Assembly (NCBI GenBank): GCA_001899235.1 | Contig: MKVR01000042.1 | Span: 1 to 36,195, forward strand | Reading direction: 5' to 3' | From: Nitrosospira sp. 56-18 | GTDB taxonomy: Bacteria > Pseudomonadota > Gammaproteobacteria > Burkholderiales > Nitrosomonadaceae | Length of the DNA stretch: 36,195 bases | In this document: positions 7,809 through 16,120 of the stretch, in pieces | How positions within the stretch are numbered: the stretch's first letter is position 1 | Layout of the letters: each line of letters opens with the position of its first letter | Notes under the pieces: generated by a model | Seen by the model: only the letters and a program-made list of their open reading frames with translations | Told to the model about the DNA's origin: nothing | Databases searched by the model: none | Made by a program: the position numbers and the translations under genes

Positions 7809-8806
7809 GAATAGCCGTGCTGGGTGCCGGTGCCTGGGGCACCGCGCTGGCTATCAGCCTCAGCACGAACTCCCATTTCCGTCACCAGGTCATCCTGTGG
7901 ACGCGCGATCCGGCTCATCTTCGCGAACTGGTTTCCGAGCGCGTCAACCGCCGTTACTTTCCTGGCTTTCCCTTGCCGGATTCCTTGCAGCTTACCACCG
8001 TTCTCCATATTGCTGTCGAGTCTGCCGAGCTTGCGTTGATCGTGGTTCCGGTCGCGGGATTGCGCGAAACATTGCGGGAAGTCTCCGCCTGCAGGAAGGC
8101 CGTTCCCGTAATATGGGGCTGCAAGGGTTTCGAAGCGCAATCCGCCAAGCTGCCGCATCAGGTTGCCGAGGAGGAGTATTCCGAAACTGCGCCTTGCGGG
8201 GTATTATCCGGACCCAGCTTCGCCCAGGAAATTGCCCTTGGACTTCCCGCCGCGCTGACTCTGGCGTCGCATGACCAGCGCTTTGCCAGGGACATGGCTG
8301 TCCAGCTGCACGCTGCGCGCCTGCGGGTCTACTCGAGCGGGGATCTCATAGGCGTGGAAACGGGCGGAGCGGTCAAGAACGTGATTTCCATCGCCGCCGG
8401 AATTTCCGACGGTCTGGGTCTCGGGCATAATGCCCGTGCTGCGCTGATTACAAGAGGACTGGCGGAAATCACCCGCCTGGGACTGAAACTCGGCGGCTGC
8501 AAGGACACTTTCATGGGGTTGACCGGTATGGGGGACCTGATACTTACCTGCACCGGCGATTTATCCCGCAACCGCCGGGTAGGGCTGTTGCTCGCGGCGG
8601 GCCACGCGTTGACGGATATCCTGAGAGATCTGGGCCATACAGCGGAAGGCGTTTCTACCGCGCGGGAAGTATTGCGGCTAGGCCGGCAGTTGCAAGTCGA
8701 GATGCCGATCACGCAAGCCGTGTGCAGCGTGCTCGATGGCGGTGTACCTGCGAAAACTGCCGTGGAAGCGCTGCTCAACCGGGAGCTGAAGGCTGAGAGC
8801 TATTAA
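7805..8806 (+). CDS. gpsA: Glycerol-3-phosphate dehydrogenase [NAD(P)+]
   Basis: The 333-residue cytoplasmic enzyme reduces dihydroxyacetone phosphate to sn-glycerol 3-phosphate for phospholipid synthesis. The Rossmann motif GAGAWGTALA is at residues 7-16. The substrate and catalytic segments LSGPSFAQEI, GGAVKNVISIAAGISDG and GLTGMGDLILTC are all present. The ATG at 7805 is chosen because the protein then begins directly with MRIAVLGAGAWG; an earlier in-frame start would only add the antisense-like tail of the preceding gene. It overlaps that gene by four bases. Confidence 0.97.
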   Translation: MRIAVLGAGAWGTALAISLSTNSHFRHQVILWTRDPAHLRELVSERVNRRYFPGFPLPDSLQLTTVLHIAVESAELALIVVPVAGLRETLREVSACRKAVPVIWGCKGFEAQSAKLPHQVAEEEYSETAPCGVLSGPSFAQEIALGLPAALTLASHDQRFARDMAVQLHAARLRVYSSGDLIGVETGGAVKNVISIAAGISDGLGLGHNARAALITRGLAEITRLGLKLGGCKDTFMGLTGMGDLILTCTGDLSRNRRVGLLLAAGHALTDILRDLGHTAEGVSTAREVLRLGRQLQVEMPITQAVCSVLDGGVPAKTAVEALLNRELKAESY

Positions 8807-8810
8807 GGGG

Positions 8811-8848
8811 TCTCTGAACAAGTCCTCGCAGAGTGCGCTGCGCTCTGC
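8811..8848 (+). terminator. Hairpin between convergent gpsA and trmL, with a family A-like end
   Basis: GCAGAGTGCGCTGCGCTCTG plus a final C (8828-8848) can fold into a stem of about nine pairs including G-U pairs. It is followed by CTTTTGCTTT. It lies between the gpsA stop and the end of trmL and could end transcription in both directions. The preceding CTCTGAACAAGTCCTCGC resembles the terminus of repeat copy A2 (CTCCGAACAAGTTCTCGC), so this may be a solo repeat end. Confidence 0.4.
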
Positions 8849-8856
8849 CTTTTGCT

Positions 8857-9321
8857 TTATGTGCCGTTTTTAAATTGCATCTGCCGCCAGGCTTCGTAAA
8901 CCACTACTGCGACCGCATTGGATAAATTGAGACTACGGCTGTTTGCTACCATGGGAATGCGAATTCTCTGTCCTTCGGGAAGGCTTCCCAGTATCTGGAC
9001 GGGCAGTCCCCGGCTTTCCGAGCCAAAAACAAATACATCTCCCTCGGTATACGTTATCGAGTCGTAGCGCTGTTTCCCTCTGGTGGAAACAGCAAAAAAA
9101 CGATGCCCGCGCAGATGCTCAATACATCCTGCCCAGTTTTCGTGAACCCTCACTCTCGCGAATTCGTGATAATCCAGTCCCGCGCGCAGTAGCTGCCTAT
9201 CTTCCAGCCTGAAGCCCAGCGGCTTGACGAGATGCAGCCGTGCGCCGGTATTCGCGCAAAGCCGTATGATATTTCCCGTATTAGGGGGTATCTCGGGTTG
9301 AAATAACACAATGTCGAGCAT
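8857..9321 (-). CDS. trmL: tRNA (cytidine(34)-2'-O)-methyltransferase
   Basis: The 154-residue SPOUT-class enzyme methylates the wobble ribose of tRNA-Leu. Motifs are [19 protein letters not shown] at the N-terminus, GSESRGLP, and [20 protein letters not shown], which forms the knot that binds S-adenosylmethionine. The ATG at 9321 is chosen because it gives the usual length and start ([14 protein letters not shown]). An in-frame start at 9408 would add 29 residues encoded by repeat B1 and is rejected. It converges on gpsA. Confidence 0.95.
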   Translation of the reverse strand: MLDIVLFQPEIPPNTGNIIRLCANTGARLHLVKPLGFRLEDRQLLRAGLDYHEFARVRVHENWAGCIEHLRGHRFFAVSTRGKQRYDSITYTEGDVFVFGSESRGLPVQILGSLPEGQRIRIPMVANSRSLNLSNAVAVVVYEAWRQMQFKNGT

Positions 9322-9349
9322 GGCGTGCGTACTGTGTTTTAAACCAGCA

Positions 9350-9437
9350 GATTCACCATACAGATGAATGCCGGGTACCGCGGAAAGTACATGGCTCCAG
9401 ACCGGCAATGAGCGGTCAACTGCCGGATTTGGGTTTA
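9350..9437 (+). repeat. Family B interspersed repeat (B1), lacking the left terminus
   Basis: The order AGATTCACCATACAGATGAA, TGCCGGGTACCGCGGAAAGT, AATGAGCGGTCAACTGCCGG and ATTTGGGTTT parallels copies at 32748-32871 and 23522-23625. The left terminus seen in copy 32748 is missing here; the right one, CAACTGCCGGATTTGGGTTT, is at 9418-9437. It fills the gap between trmL and comF. Confidence 0.65.
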
Positions 9438-9438
9438 A

Positions 9439-10125
9439 TCACTGATGCAGCGTTCTGGCGATTATCCAGCCTGTGATCTCACTGGCGCCGCGTTGACGGA
9501 TCGCCTTTGCCAGTTCGTTCAAGGTTGCGCCGGTAGTCATCACATCATCCAGAATCGCAATACGTTTGCCAGCCAGGTTCGCTTCGCAGATGAATGCGTT
9601 TCTTATATTTTTCTCCCGTTCCTTCCATGGCAGGCCGGCTTGGGAAGGCATATCCTTGACACGCTTGCACGCCTCCGGCAATAACGCCACTCCGCACTGC
9701 CTTGATACGCTTCGCGCGATTTCCATCGCCTGATTAAAGCCTCTTTCCCGTAGCCGGACAGGGTGGAGTGGCATGGGCACGATGAAATCGGGAAGGGCGA
9801 TAGCGCCAACCAGCGTATGGAACAGCTCGGCCAGTACGGATGCCATGGCAAGATTACCCTGATATTTGAGGGAATGAATAAGTGCGTCGGCTGGAAACGC
9901 ATAGCTCAGCGCGGCGGCAGTGCCATCAAATTCTGGCGGGTCGGCGATACAGGCGCCGCAAACGTCCGAGCCCGTTACAGGGAGCGCGCAAATCCTGCAA
10001 TGAGGAGACGGTAACCTGGGCAGGCTGTTCAGGCAGGCTGGACATAGGCTGGTCTTGCTCGCAATGCCACAGAGCACACAATGCCTTTCAAGGAAATTTT
10101 GCCTGATATTTAATCTATTGTTCAA
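9439..10125 (-). CDS. comF: ComF family amidophosphoribosyltransferase-like protein
   Basis: The protein of about 228 residues has an N-terminal zinc-finger region with four CxxC pairs (CVLC, CPAC, CRIC, CGAC) and a C-terminal phosphoribosyltransferase fold. The PRPP loop is ILDDVMTTGATL near residue 195, and PMPLHPVRLRERGFNQA is the other family signature. ComF proteins act in DNA uptake or related processing; their exact reaction is unsettled. No ATG is in frame near the start, so TTG at 10125 is the best candidate, with modest certainty about the exact residue. It is divergent from bioB, a neighbourhood also seen in other Betaproteobacteria. Confidence 0.88.
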   Translation of the reverse strand: MNNRLNIRQNFLERHCVLCGIASKTSLCPACLNSLPRLPSPHCRICALPVTGSDVCGACIADPPEFDGTAAALSYAFPADALIHSLKYQGNLAMASVLAELFHTLVGAIALPDFIVPMPLHPVRLRERGFNQAMEIARSVSRQCGVALLPEACKRVKDMPSQAGLPWKEREKNIRNAFICEANLAGKRIAILDDVMTTGATLNELAKAIRQRGASEITGWIIARTLHQ

Positions 10126-10142
10126 AAAAACCAGGGAAGAAT

Positions 10143-10195
10143 TTGACAGTGATAAGAGAATTCACGATGATATCCGTTCTTGCCACTATAGTGGC
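10143..10195 (+). promoter_or_regulatory. Candidate bioB promoter and 14-base palindrome
   Basis: A perfect TTGACA lies at 10143-10148. GATGAT at 10166-10171, 17 bases later, is a weak -10. Just downstream, at 10182-10195, is the perfect palindrome GCCACTATAGTGGC, placed where an operator would act. The biotin operon start follows at 10289. The palindrome does not obviously match the known BirA operator, so a repressor cannot be named. Confidence 0.35.
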
Positions 10196-10288
10196 GCGCC
10201 GTCGGGTTTGTTTTCCATTCCAAGGTTTAAAACCAGCTCGCGTTGGACGGGTGGGAGCAAAGCGTAACCCCATCATTTTCACTTCATC

Positions 10289-11350
10289 ATGCAGAACATG
10301 ACAAGCCAATCCATCCCAGGTACGAAGGCAAGCGCAAGCGTGGGGCCGGTTCGAGGCTATATGGCCGGGAGAGGTGCCGCGGGCGAGCAGGAAATATCCG
10401 CTGGCGATATTCGTGAACCCCAGCGCTGGAGCATTTCCCAAATCGAGGCGTTGCTGGATTTGCCGTTTAGCGATCTGATCCATGAAGCGCAGTTGGTGCA
10501 TCGCCAACATCACGATGCCAACGCTGTGCAATTATCGACCTTGATTTCAGTCAAGACAGGGGGCTGCCCTGAAGACTGTGGCTATTGTCCGCAAGCCGCG
10601 CGCTATCATACCAATGTCGGGAATCAAGGCATGTTGTCACTCGGCGAGGTGGTTGCAACGGCAGCGGCGGCGAAAGCGGAAGGCGCATCCCGTTTTTGCA
10701 TGGGAGCCGCGTGGCGGGGACCGAAGCAGCGGGATATCGATGCCATGATGGAAATGATAACTGCAGTAAAGGCGCTGGGGCTGGAGACATGCGCGACGCT
10801 GGGGATGCTGAAGCCGGGGCAGGCGGAGCAATTGAGGCAGGCAGGACTCGACTATTACAACCATAATCTCGATACCGCTCCTGAATTTTATAGTGAAATC
10901 ATCACTACCCGGGATTACCAGGATCGGCTGGATACCCTGGAAAAGGTGCGTTGCGCAGGCCTGCACGTGTGTTGCGGAGGCATCGTGGGCATGGGAGAGT
11001 CGCGCAATGTCCGCGCCGGCCTTATTGCGCAGCTTGCGAATCTCGACCCTTATCCCGAATCCGTTCCCATCAATCATCTGGTTCAGGTGGAAGGTACACC
11101 CCTGCATGGCACCGAGGAACTCGATCCGCTGGAGTTTGTGCGCACTATCGCAGCCGCTCGCATCTCGATGCCAAAAGCGATGGTCAGATTATCGGCCGGT
11201 CGGCAGAGCATGCCGGATGCAGTGCAGGCGTTGTGCTTTCTTGCTGGCGCCAACTCGATTTTTCATGGCGATAAATTGCTTACAACCGGAAATCCCGGCG
11301 TTGATCGGGACAGGGCGCTATTCGACAAACTGGGGCTTCGTCCCTTGTAA
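10289..11350 (+). CDS. bioB: Biotin synthase
   Basis: This radical SAM enzyme inserts sulfur into dethiobiotin to make biotin. The SAM cluster motif CPEDCGYC (CxxxCxxC) is near residues 92-99. Residues of the [2Fe-2S] site are visible, including the Cys in CMGAAW, CATLG and HVCCGG, and the Arg in VRLSAGR. The 353-residue length includes about 40 extra N-terminal residues before the conserved [18 protein letters not shown]. The start is ATG 10289 or ATG 10298. It is first of five biotin genes in order bioB-bioF-bioH-bioC-bioD; bioA is not in the window. Confidence 0.97.
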   Translation: MQNMTSQSIPGTKASASVGPVRGYMAGRGAAGEQEISAGDIREPQRWSISQIEALLDLPFSDLIHEAQLVHRQHHDANAVQLSTLISVKTGGCPEDCGYCPQAARYHTNVGNQGMLSLGEVVATAAAAKAEGASRFCMGAAWRGPKQRDIDAMMEMITAVKALGLETCATLGMLKPGQAEQLRQAGLDYYNHNLDTAPEFYSEIITTRDYQDRLDTLEKVRCAGLHVCCGGIVGMGESRNVRAGLIAQLANLDPYPESVPINHLVQVEGTPLHGTEELDPLEFVRTIAAARISMPKAMVRLSAGRQSMPDAVQALCFLAGANSIFHGDKLLTTGNPGVDRDRALFDKLGLRPL

Positions 11351-11449
11351 TCCTGCGATAATAACGGCACCTTCCTTCGCTTGATCCTCCTGCAGGCATG
11401 ATGGCTACACGCACCTCATGCAGCTCAATCCGCACGGCAGCAAAACCCC

Positions 11450-12619
11450 ATGCGCAGTGATTTCATCGAAGATCTACGCGAACGGCTGCACGCCCGGCAT
11501 GGCGCCGGGCTATACCGCTATCGCTCGACACTGCAAAGCCCGCAGGAGCCCCGCGTTTCGATCGAGGGACAAGAATATCTCGCGTTTTGCAGTAATGATT
11601 ATCTTGGCCTCGCCAATCACCCTCGACTGATCGCCGCAGTGTGCGAGGGCGCAAAGCTATACGGTGTGGGGGCGGGCGCATCGCACCTGATCAGCGGACA
11701 TTCCGCTGCCCACCATGCCCTGGAAACAGCGCTGGCGGCCTTCACCGGTTTTCCCAGGGCTGTACTGTTCTCTACCGGTTATATGGCCAATGCGGGAGTG
11801 ATATCGGCGCTGACGGGGCGCCACGATGCCATATTCGCCGACAAACTCAACCATGCGTCCCTCAATGAGGCGGCGTTGCTGTCGCGGGCGCAATTTTTCC
11901 GCTATCCTCACCTCGATATGGCGGTACTGGAGCGGCAGCTTGCGGCGTCGCCTGCCAGGCACAAACTGGTGATAACCGACTCGGTATTCAGCATGGATGG
12001 GGATATTGCGCCAGTCGAGACTCTGCTGGCGTTGTGCCAGACACACGATGCGTGGCTGATGCTCGATGACGCGCATGGATTCGGCGTGCTGGGCGCGAAG
12101 GGAAGGGGAATAGCATCACATTGCAACATCAGCTCCCCTCGTGTCATCTATATGGCGACCCTCGGCAAGGCTGCAGGGGTGTTCGGCGCTTTTGTCGCAG
12201 GGGAGCCGGAGATTATCGAAACCTTGGTCCAGCATGCGCGCAGCTACATTTATACTACAGCAAGTCCGCCCGTGCTTTCTCATGCGTTGCTGAAGAGCCT
12301 GGAGTTGATCGAATCCGAAGAATGGCGGCGGCAGAAGCTGGTGCAGCTCATTGCATGCCTGAAGGGAGAACTGCAATCCTTGCATTGGAAGTTGCTGCCA
12401 TCATCGACTCCGATCCAGCCATTGATTATCGGAGAGCCTGATGCAGCCCTGGAGGTGAGCGAGGCTTTGCGTGCAAAGAATATTCTGGTGCCGGCGATTC
12501 GGCCGCCCACCGTTCCGCCGGGCTCCGCCAGGCTGAGGATCTCGTTATCCGCCTCCCACAGCGCCGAGGATGTGGCGTGTCTGGGAAGGGCTTTGAAAGA
12601 ACTGGACGGCTTTCTTTAG
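11450..12619 (+). CDS. bioF: 8-amino-7-oxononanoate synthase
   Basis: This PLP enzyme condenses pimeloyl-ACP (or -CoA) with alanine. It has 389 residues. Family motifs are FCSNDYLGLANHP, GAGASHLISGH, the cofactor segment LDDAHGFGVLG, and the Schiff-base Lys in MATLGKAAGVFG near residue 240. It follows bioB after 99 bases without a recognisable terminator, and bioH starts 9 bases after its stop, so it is in the operon. Confidence 0.96.
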   Translation: MRSDFIEDLRERLHARHGAGLYRYRSTLQSPQEPRVSIEGQEYLAFCSNDYLGLANHPRLIAAVCEGAKLYGVGAGASHLISGHSAAHHALETALAAFTGFPRAVLFSTGYMANAGVISALTGRHDAIFADKLNHASLNEAALLSRAQFFRYPHLDMAVLERQLAASPARHKLVITDSVFSMDGDIAPVETLLALCQTHDAWLMLDDAHGFGVLGAKGRGIASHCNISSPRVIYMATLGKAAGVFGAFVAGEPEIIETLVQHARSYIYTTASPPVLSHALLKSLELIESEEWRRQKLVQLIACLKGELQSLHWKLLPSSTPIQPLIIGEPDAALEVSEALRAKNILVPAIRPPTVPPGSARLRISLSASHSAEDVACLGRALKELDGFL

Positions 12620-12628
12620 ATTGCACTG

Positions 12629-13420
12629 ATGAGATTGCATGTCGAGTCCCGCGGCACCGGCCCGGATCTTGTTTTGCTGCACGGCTGGGCCATGCACAGC
12701 GGTATCTGGGGAGAAGCGGGGGAACGGCTGGCCCGGCATTTTCGCCTTCACCTGGTGGATTTGCCTGGGCACGGGTATAGTCCGGCTTGCGAGGATGGTA
12801 CGCTGCTGCATATGGCTGAGATGGTAGCCGGCGTTCTGCCGGAAACCAGCATCATTTGCGGGTGGTCGCTGGGTGGACAAGTCGCGATCGAGCTGGCGCT
12901 GCGTGAACCGGCGCGTGTCAGAAAACTTGCGCTGATATCCACTACGCCCTGTTTCGTCAAACGGGAAGGGTGGCAATCAGGCGCGGAGGCTGCGACACTG
13001 CAACTGTTCATGGCAAATCTGAAGAAAAACTACGAAGCCACCATGAGCCGGTTCCTGACATTGCAGGTATGGGATGGGGATGGCCGCAGCCATAACGATA
13101 ATGCGGCAGTGCTGGCCTGGCTGCGCGATAATTTTTTCCGGCGAGGAATACCGGATGAGGCCGCGTTGCAGGCAGGCTTGCAAATCCTGCTCACAAGCGA
13201 CCTGCGCGGCAAATTAAGCGGCGTTACTCAACCCACGCTGCTGCTGCATGGCGATAATGACATTATCACTCCACCCGAGGCAGCCAGATGGATGCATTTG
13301 CAACTACCGCATTCTCAACTGATGATGCTTCCTCATTGCGGCCACGCTCCCTTTTTATCTCATCCTCACGAATTCATTTCGGCCGTGACACGGCTTCTTT
13401 CCCAAGATCCAATAAAGTGA
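12629..13420 (+). CDS. bioH: Pimeloyl-[ACP] methyl ester esterase
   Basis: This alpha/beta hydrolase removes the methyl group from pimeloyl-ACP methyl ester, ending the disguised fatty-acid cycle that BioC begins. It has 263 residues. The oxyanion segment is LLHGWAMHSG, the nucleophile Ser is in GWSLGG near residue 82, the catalytic Asp in HGDNDIITP and the His in CGHAPFLSHP. Its stop overlaps a possible GTG start for bioC (GTGA), and pairing with bioC supports the assignment over other esterases. Confidence 0.94.
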   Translation: MRLHVESRGTGPDLVLLHGWAMHSGIWGEAGERLARHFRLHLVDLPGHGYSPACEDGTLLHMAEMVAGVLPETSIICGWSLGGQVAIELALREPARVRKLALISTTPCFVKREGWQSGAEAATLQLFMANLKKNYEATMSRFLTLQVWDGDGRSHNDNAAVLAWLRDNFFRRGIPDEAALQAGLQILLTSDLRGKLSGVTQPTLLLHGDNDIITPPEAARWMHLQLPHSQLMMLPHCGHAPFLSHPHEFISAVTRLLSQDPIK

Positions 13421-13431
13421 ACCACGACCAT

Positions 13432-14295
13432 ATGATCGATAAACGCCAGGTGCGGAAAGCATTCGACCGCGCGGCGGCAAGCTACGATCGGGCAGCGGTC
13501 TTGCAGCGCGAGGTGCTGAACCGCATGCTGTCGCGGCTGGATTACATCAAGTACTTGCCCGATTTCATCGTGGACGCGGGCAGTGGCACGGGCTATGGCA
13601 CGCGCGAGCTTGCCGCCCGATACCCCGATGCGAGGATTCTTGCGTTGGATGTAGCGCCCGCCATGCATTTTCACGCACGCGCCGCCGTTTCGCCATGGAA
13701 ACGGCTACTGCAGGCATGGCGGAATCAAACGGGCTACGTGATCGGCGATATCGAACAGTTGCCGGTCAAAACTTCCTCCGCGCAACTGGTGTGGTCCAAC
13801 CTGACGCTGCAGTGGTGCAACGATATCAAGCAAACGTTTGGCGAGATACACCGGGTGCTGCAAACCAATGGCCTGTTCATGTTCAGTACCTTCGGGCCGG
13901 ATACACTGAAGGAGTTGCGGCATGCGTTCGATGGCATCGATCAATTCAGCCACGTCAACCGGTTCATCGACATGCATGATATCGGCGACATGCTGGTGCA
14001 TAATGGATTTGCCACACCTGTCATGGACATGGAATATATCACCATGACCTACCAGGATGTTGCCAGCATGATGCGCGATCTTAAAGCCATCGGCGCGCAT
14101 AACGCCACCCTTGGCCGGCGGCGCGGATTAACTGGTAAAGCGGCGTGGCGCGAGGTCACGAGCAGATATGAGAAGGCGAGGGTGGCAGATCGGCTGCCTG
14201 CCACTTTCGAGGTGGTCTATGGCCATGCCTGGAAGCCGCAGCCGCGGACCACCATCGTGACGCCTGAGCTCAGGCGGCAACTGGGGCTCATCTGA
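13432..14295 (+). CDS. bioC: Malonyl-[ACP] O-methyltransferase
   Basis: The enzyme methylates malonyl-ACP with S-adenosylmethionine, letting it enter fatty-acid elongation as a biotin precursor. The protein of 287 residues begins with the family segment KRQVRKAFDRAAASYDRAAV. The SAM-binding motif is VDAGSGTGYGTRELA near residue 46, followed by LALDVAPAM and LVWSNLTLQWC. The ATG at 13432 is chosen; a GTG at 13417 overlapping the bioH stop is a credible alternative that adds five residues. A much earlier in-frame ATG inside bioH is rejected. Confidence 0.95.
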   Translation: MIDKRQVRKAFDRAAASYDRAAVLQREVLNRMLSRLDYIKYLPDFIVDAGSGTGYGTRELAARYPDARILALDVAPAMHFHARAAVSPWKRLLQAWRNQTGYVIGDIEQLPVKTSSAQLVWSNLTLQWCNDIKQTFGEIHRVLQTNGLFMFSTFGPDTLKELRHAFDGIDQFSHVNRFIDMHDIGDMLVHNGFATPVMDMEYITMTYQDVASMMRDLKAIGAHNATLGRRRGLTGKAAWREVTSRYEKARVADRLPATFEVVYGHAWKPQPRTTIVTPELRRQLGLI

Positions 14296-14300
14296 CGCAC

Positions 14301-14990
14301 ATGCACATGGCAAAAGGATATTTCGTCACCGGTACCGGTACCGGAGTGGGCAAGACGCTGGCAAGTTGCGCATTGTTGCATGCTTTCAATGCGGCTGGGC
14401 GGATCGCGGTGGCGATGAAGCCCGTAGCGGCGGGCTCTGAAGAGGGAAAATGGATGGATGTGGAATTGCTCGCCGCGGCCTCGGCCATCATTCCCGCGCG
14501 CGACCACATGAATCCTTATGCGCTGCATCCGCCGATCGCCCCTCACATTGCCGCGCGTGAGATGGGGATCGAAATCGATATCGAGGTCATACGTAATTCA
14601 CTGCACGTACTGCAGCGAAGCGCAGACCTGGTGGTTGTGGAAGGCGTCGGTGGTTTTCTCGTGCCACTCAACGAGCGCCAAGGCAGCGACGACTTGGCGC
14701 TGGCTTTGAATTTGCCTGTGATACTGGTGGTCGGCATGCAATTGGGGTGCCTCAATCATGCGCTTCTGACTGTCCGAGCCGTCAGGGCGGCCGGATTGAC
14801 CCTTTCGGGCTGGATAGCGAACTGTATCGATCCGGACATGGCCGCATTCGACGAGAATGTGCTTGCACTGGATCAGAGGCTGGGTTGCCCGCTTCTGGGC
14901 GTATTCCCGTTCGATCCGCAAGCCAATCCGAAAAAAATGGCCTGCCTGCTGGAAATCCGGAAAATAAACCCTGAATCCTTCGATACTTGA
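14301..14990 (+). CDS. bioD: ATP-dependent dethiobiotin synthetase
   Basis: The enzyme closes the ureido ring of dethiobiotin from diaminopelargonic acid, CO2 and ATP. The 229-residue protein has the P-loop GTGTGVGKT at residues 10-18, the substrate Lys in MKPVAAGS, and VVEGVGGFLVPL. It starts 6 bases after the bioC stop (ATG 14301 or ATG 14307). It is the last gene of the biotin operon and converges on the small membrane protein at 15044. Confidence 0.96.
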   Translation: MHMAKGYFVTGTGTGVGKTLASCALLHAFNAAGRIAVAMKPVAAGSEEGKWMDVELLAAASAIIPARDHMNPYALHPPIAPHIAAREMGIEIDIEVIRNSLHVLQRSADLVVVEGVGGFLVPLNERQGSDDLALALNLPVILVVGMQLGCLNHALLTVRAVRAAGLTLSGWIANCIDPDMAAFDENVLALDQRLGCPLLGVFPFDPQANPKKMACLLEIRKINPESFDT

Positions 14991-14998
14991 AATATATG

Positions 14999-15024
14999 TC
15001 CCTCAAACTTCCAGGGAGTTTTAC
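14999..15024 (+). terminator. Weak candidate terminator after bioD
   Basis: TCCCT and AGGGA form a five-pair stem around a nine-base loop (14999-15017), followed by GTTTTAC. The stem is short and the U-tract poor, so this is a tentative call. It lies between convergent bioD and the next gene. Confidence 0.25.
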
Positions 15025-15043
15025 ATTTCCGGTTTCTTGAGTT

Positions 15044-15433
15044 TCATATCAGCACGCCCTGATGCATGGGAACATCCATGGGATTATTGCCCGAGCCGAA
15101 TATCATGGCGCTGACAGCTAGGCTGAGTAAAGTCATCACGATACTGGCGAAAAATGCGGTCCAGAACCCGGACACCCGGAAACCGGGAACAAGCGCCGAT
15201 ACCAACAGCAGCATGAGCGCGTTGATGACCAGCAAAAAGAGTCCGAATGTGATGAGAGTCAGGGGAATGGTGAGAACAATCACGATCGGCCTGATCACCG
15301 CGTTGACGAAACCAAGCAGTAATGCCGACAGAAAAAGGGATTTTTTGCCGGCAAAAGAGATCCCATGAAAAATAAGGCTGACAATCCATAGGGATAAGGC
15401 AGTGATTCCCCAGTGAACGAAGAATTCAAGCAT
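15044..15433 (-). CDS. Four-helix membrane protein of the phage holin superfamily IV (YvlD-like)
   Basis: The 129-residue protein is almost entirely hydrophobic with four predicted membrane helices: about residues 8-25, 32-52, 54-81 and 88-112. The FVNAVIRPIVIVLTIPLTLIT and LLLVSALVPGFRVSGFWTA segments are typical of the mycobacterial-type four-TM holin family, also called DUF360/YvlD. The name is historical: most members are chromosomal housekeeping or stress proteins without phage context, and none is seen here. Function is unknown. It is transcribed alone and converges on bioD. Confidence 0.8.
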   Translation of the reverse strand: MLEFFVHWGITALSLWIVSLIFHGISFAGKKSLFLSALLLGFVNAVIRPIVIVLTIPLTLITFGLFLLVINALMLLLVSALVPGFRVSGFWTAFFASIVMTLLSLAVSAMIFGSGNNPMDVPMHQGVLI

Positions 15434-16120
15434 GCTGTCCCTCGAATGACATCAGGATCGTCCATGGCTGGTTGCAGAAAAAGGACGCGGAGGCCCCCGA
15501 CGCAATTTTATCAGCTTCTGCAGGGGTGACGACGGGTTAAAGAAGCGGCGGAGCACTTCCTCCGATTTTCAATCATCTATCGGTAAATTTTACAATAGTG
15601 CTTCACGCTTTCCAGACAAGATGTAATGAAGGAACCTCCGAACAAGTTCTCGCTGAGCACGTTGCTGGTAAAATCGGGATGATCATAAGGCAGGCGACGC
15701 AGGTCGTAGCCAGGACTGGGGTGCCAGGGAGCGTGCCGCGATGAGTATCCGGTTTCACCGCAACCCGGATGGGACATGGCTTTGCGGGCGGTTCATCTTG
15801 TCGGGCTCCTGGCGATGAGGATCAACCATTCGCAATCGCCGCGTTTCGCGCATCCCATTCCGCAAAGCCATCGTCGCGCCAGCGAGACTCGTTCAGAGGT
15901 TCCTGAAATGTCCCCGGCAGGGCGATGTACGATGGTGGCACAGATTCTGCTTGGATGAACGGCAAGGGAAAATGCAATCATCAACCATAACCCCTGAGTG
16001 GAAGATTGTCGATGAAAGGTGATCAGCCACAGCCGGATTTATGAGGCGGCTTGTGGAGGCAATCGAAAACAGGAAGATTTATTGCAGCCGGAAGGATCGT
16101 TTAAGAAGGAGTCGTGCGAC
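15434..16120. other. Long intergenic region holding repeat copy A2
   Basis: These 687 bases separate divergent genes. About 280 bases are repeat A2 (15627-15906). The rest, 15434-15626 and 15907-16120, shows no convincing gene. The stretch before 16121 must hold the promoter of the GGDEF gene; no clear -35/-10 pair was found. AGAAGGAG at about 16103-16110 is that gene's ribosome-binding site. Confidence 0.6.
15627..15906 (-). repeat. Family A repeat, full-length copy in inverted orientation (A2)
   Basis: Read on the minus strand it runs from TCAGGAACCTCTGAACGAGT through CTGGCGCGACGATGGCTTTG and CTACGACCTGCGTCGCCTGC to CAGCGAGAACTTGTTCGGAG. Its ends are imperfect inverted repeats of about 26 bases. 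It is collinear with copy A4 (23638-23918) over its whole length, including the central part, with many substitutions. It has no coding capacity. Confidence 0.8.

Noticed and set aside
15044-15433. Phage holin suggesting a prophage
   Set aside because: The family name is historical, and no other phage gene is nearby.
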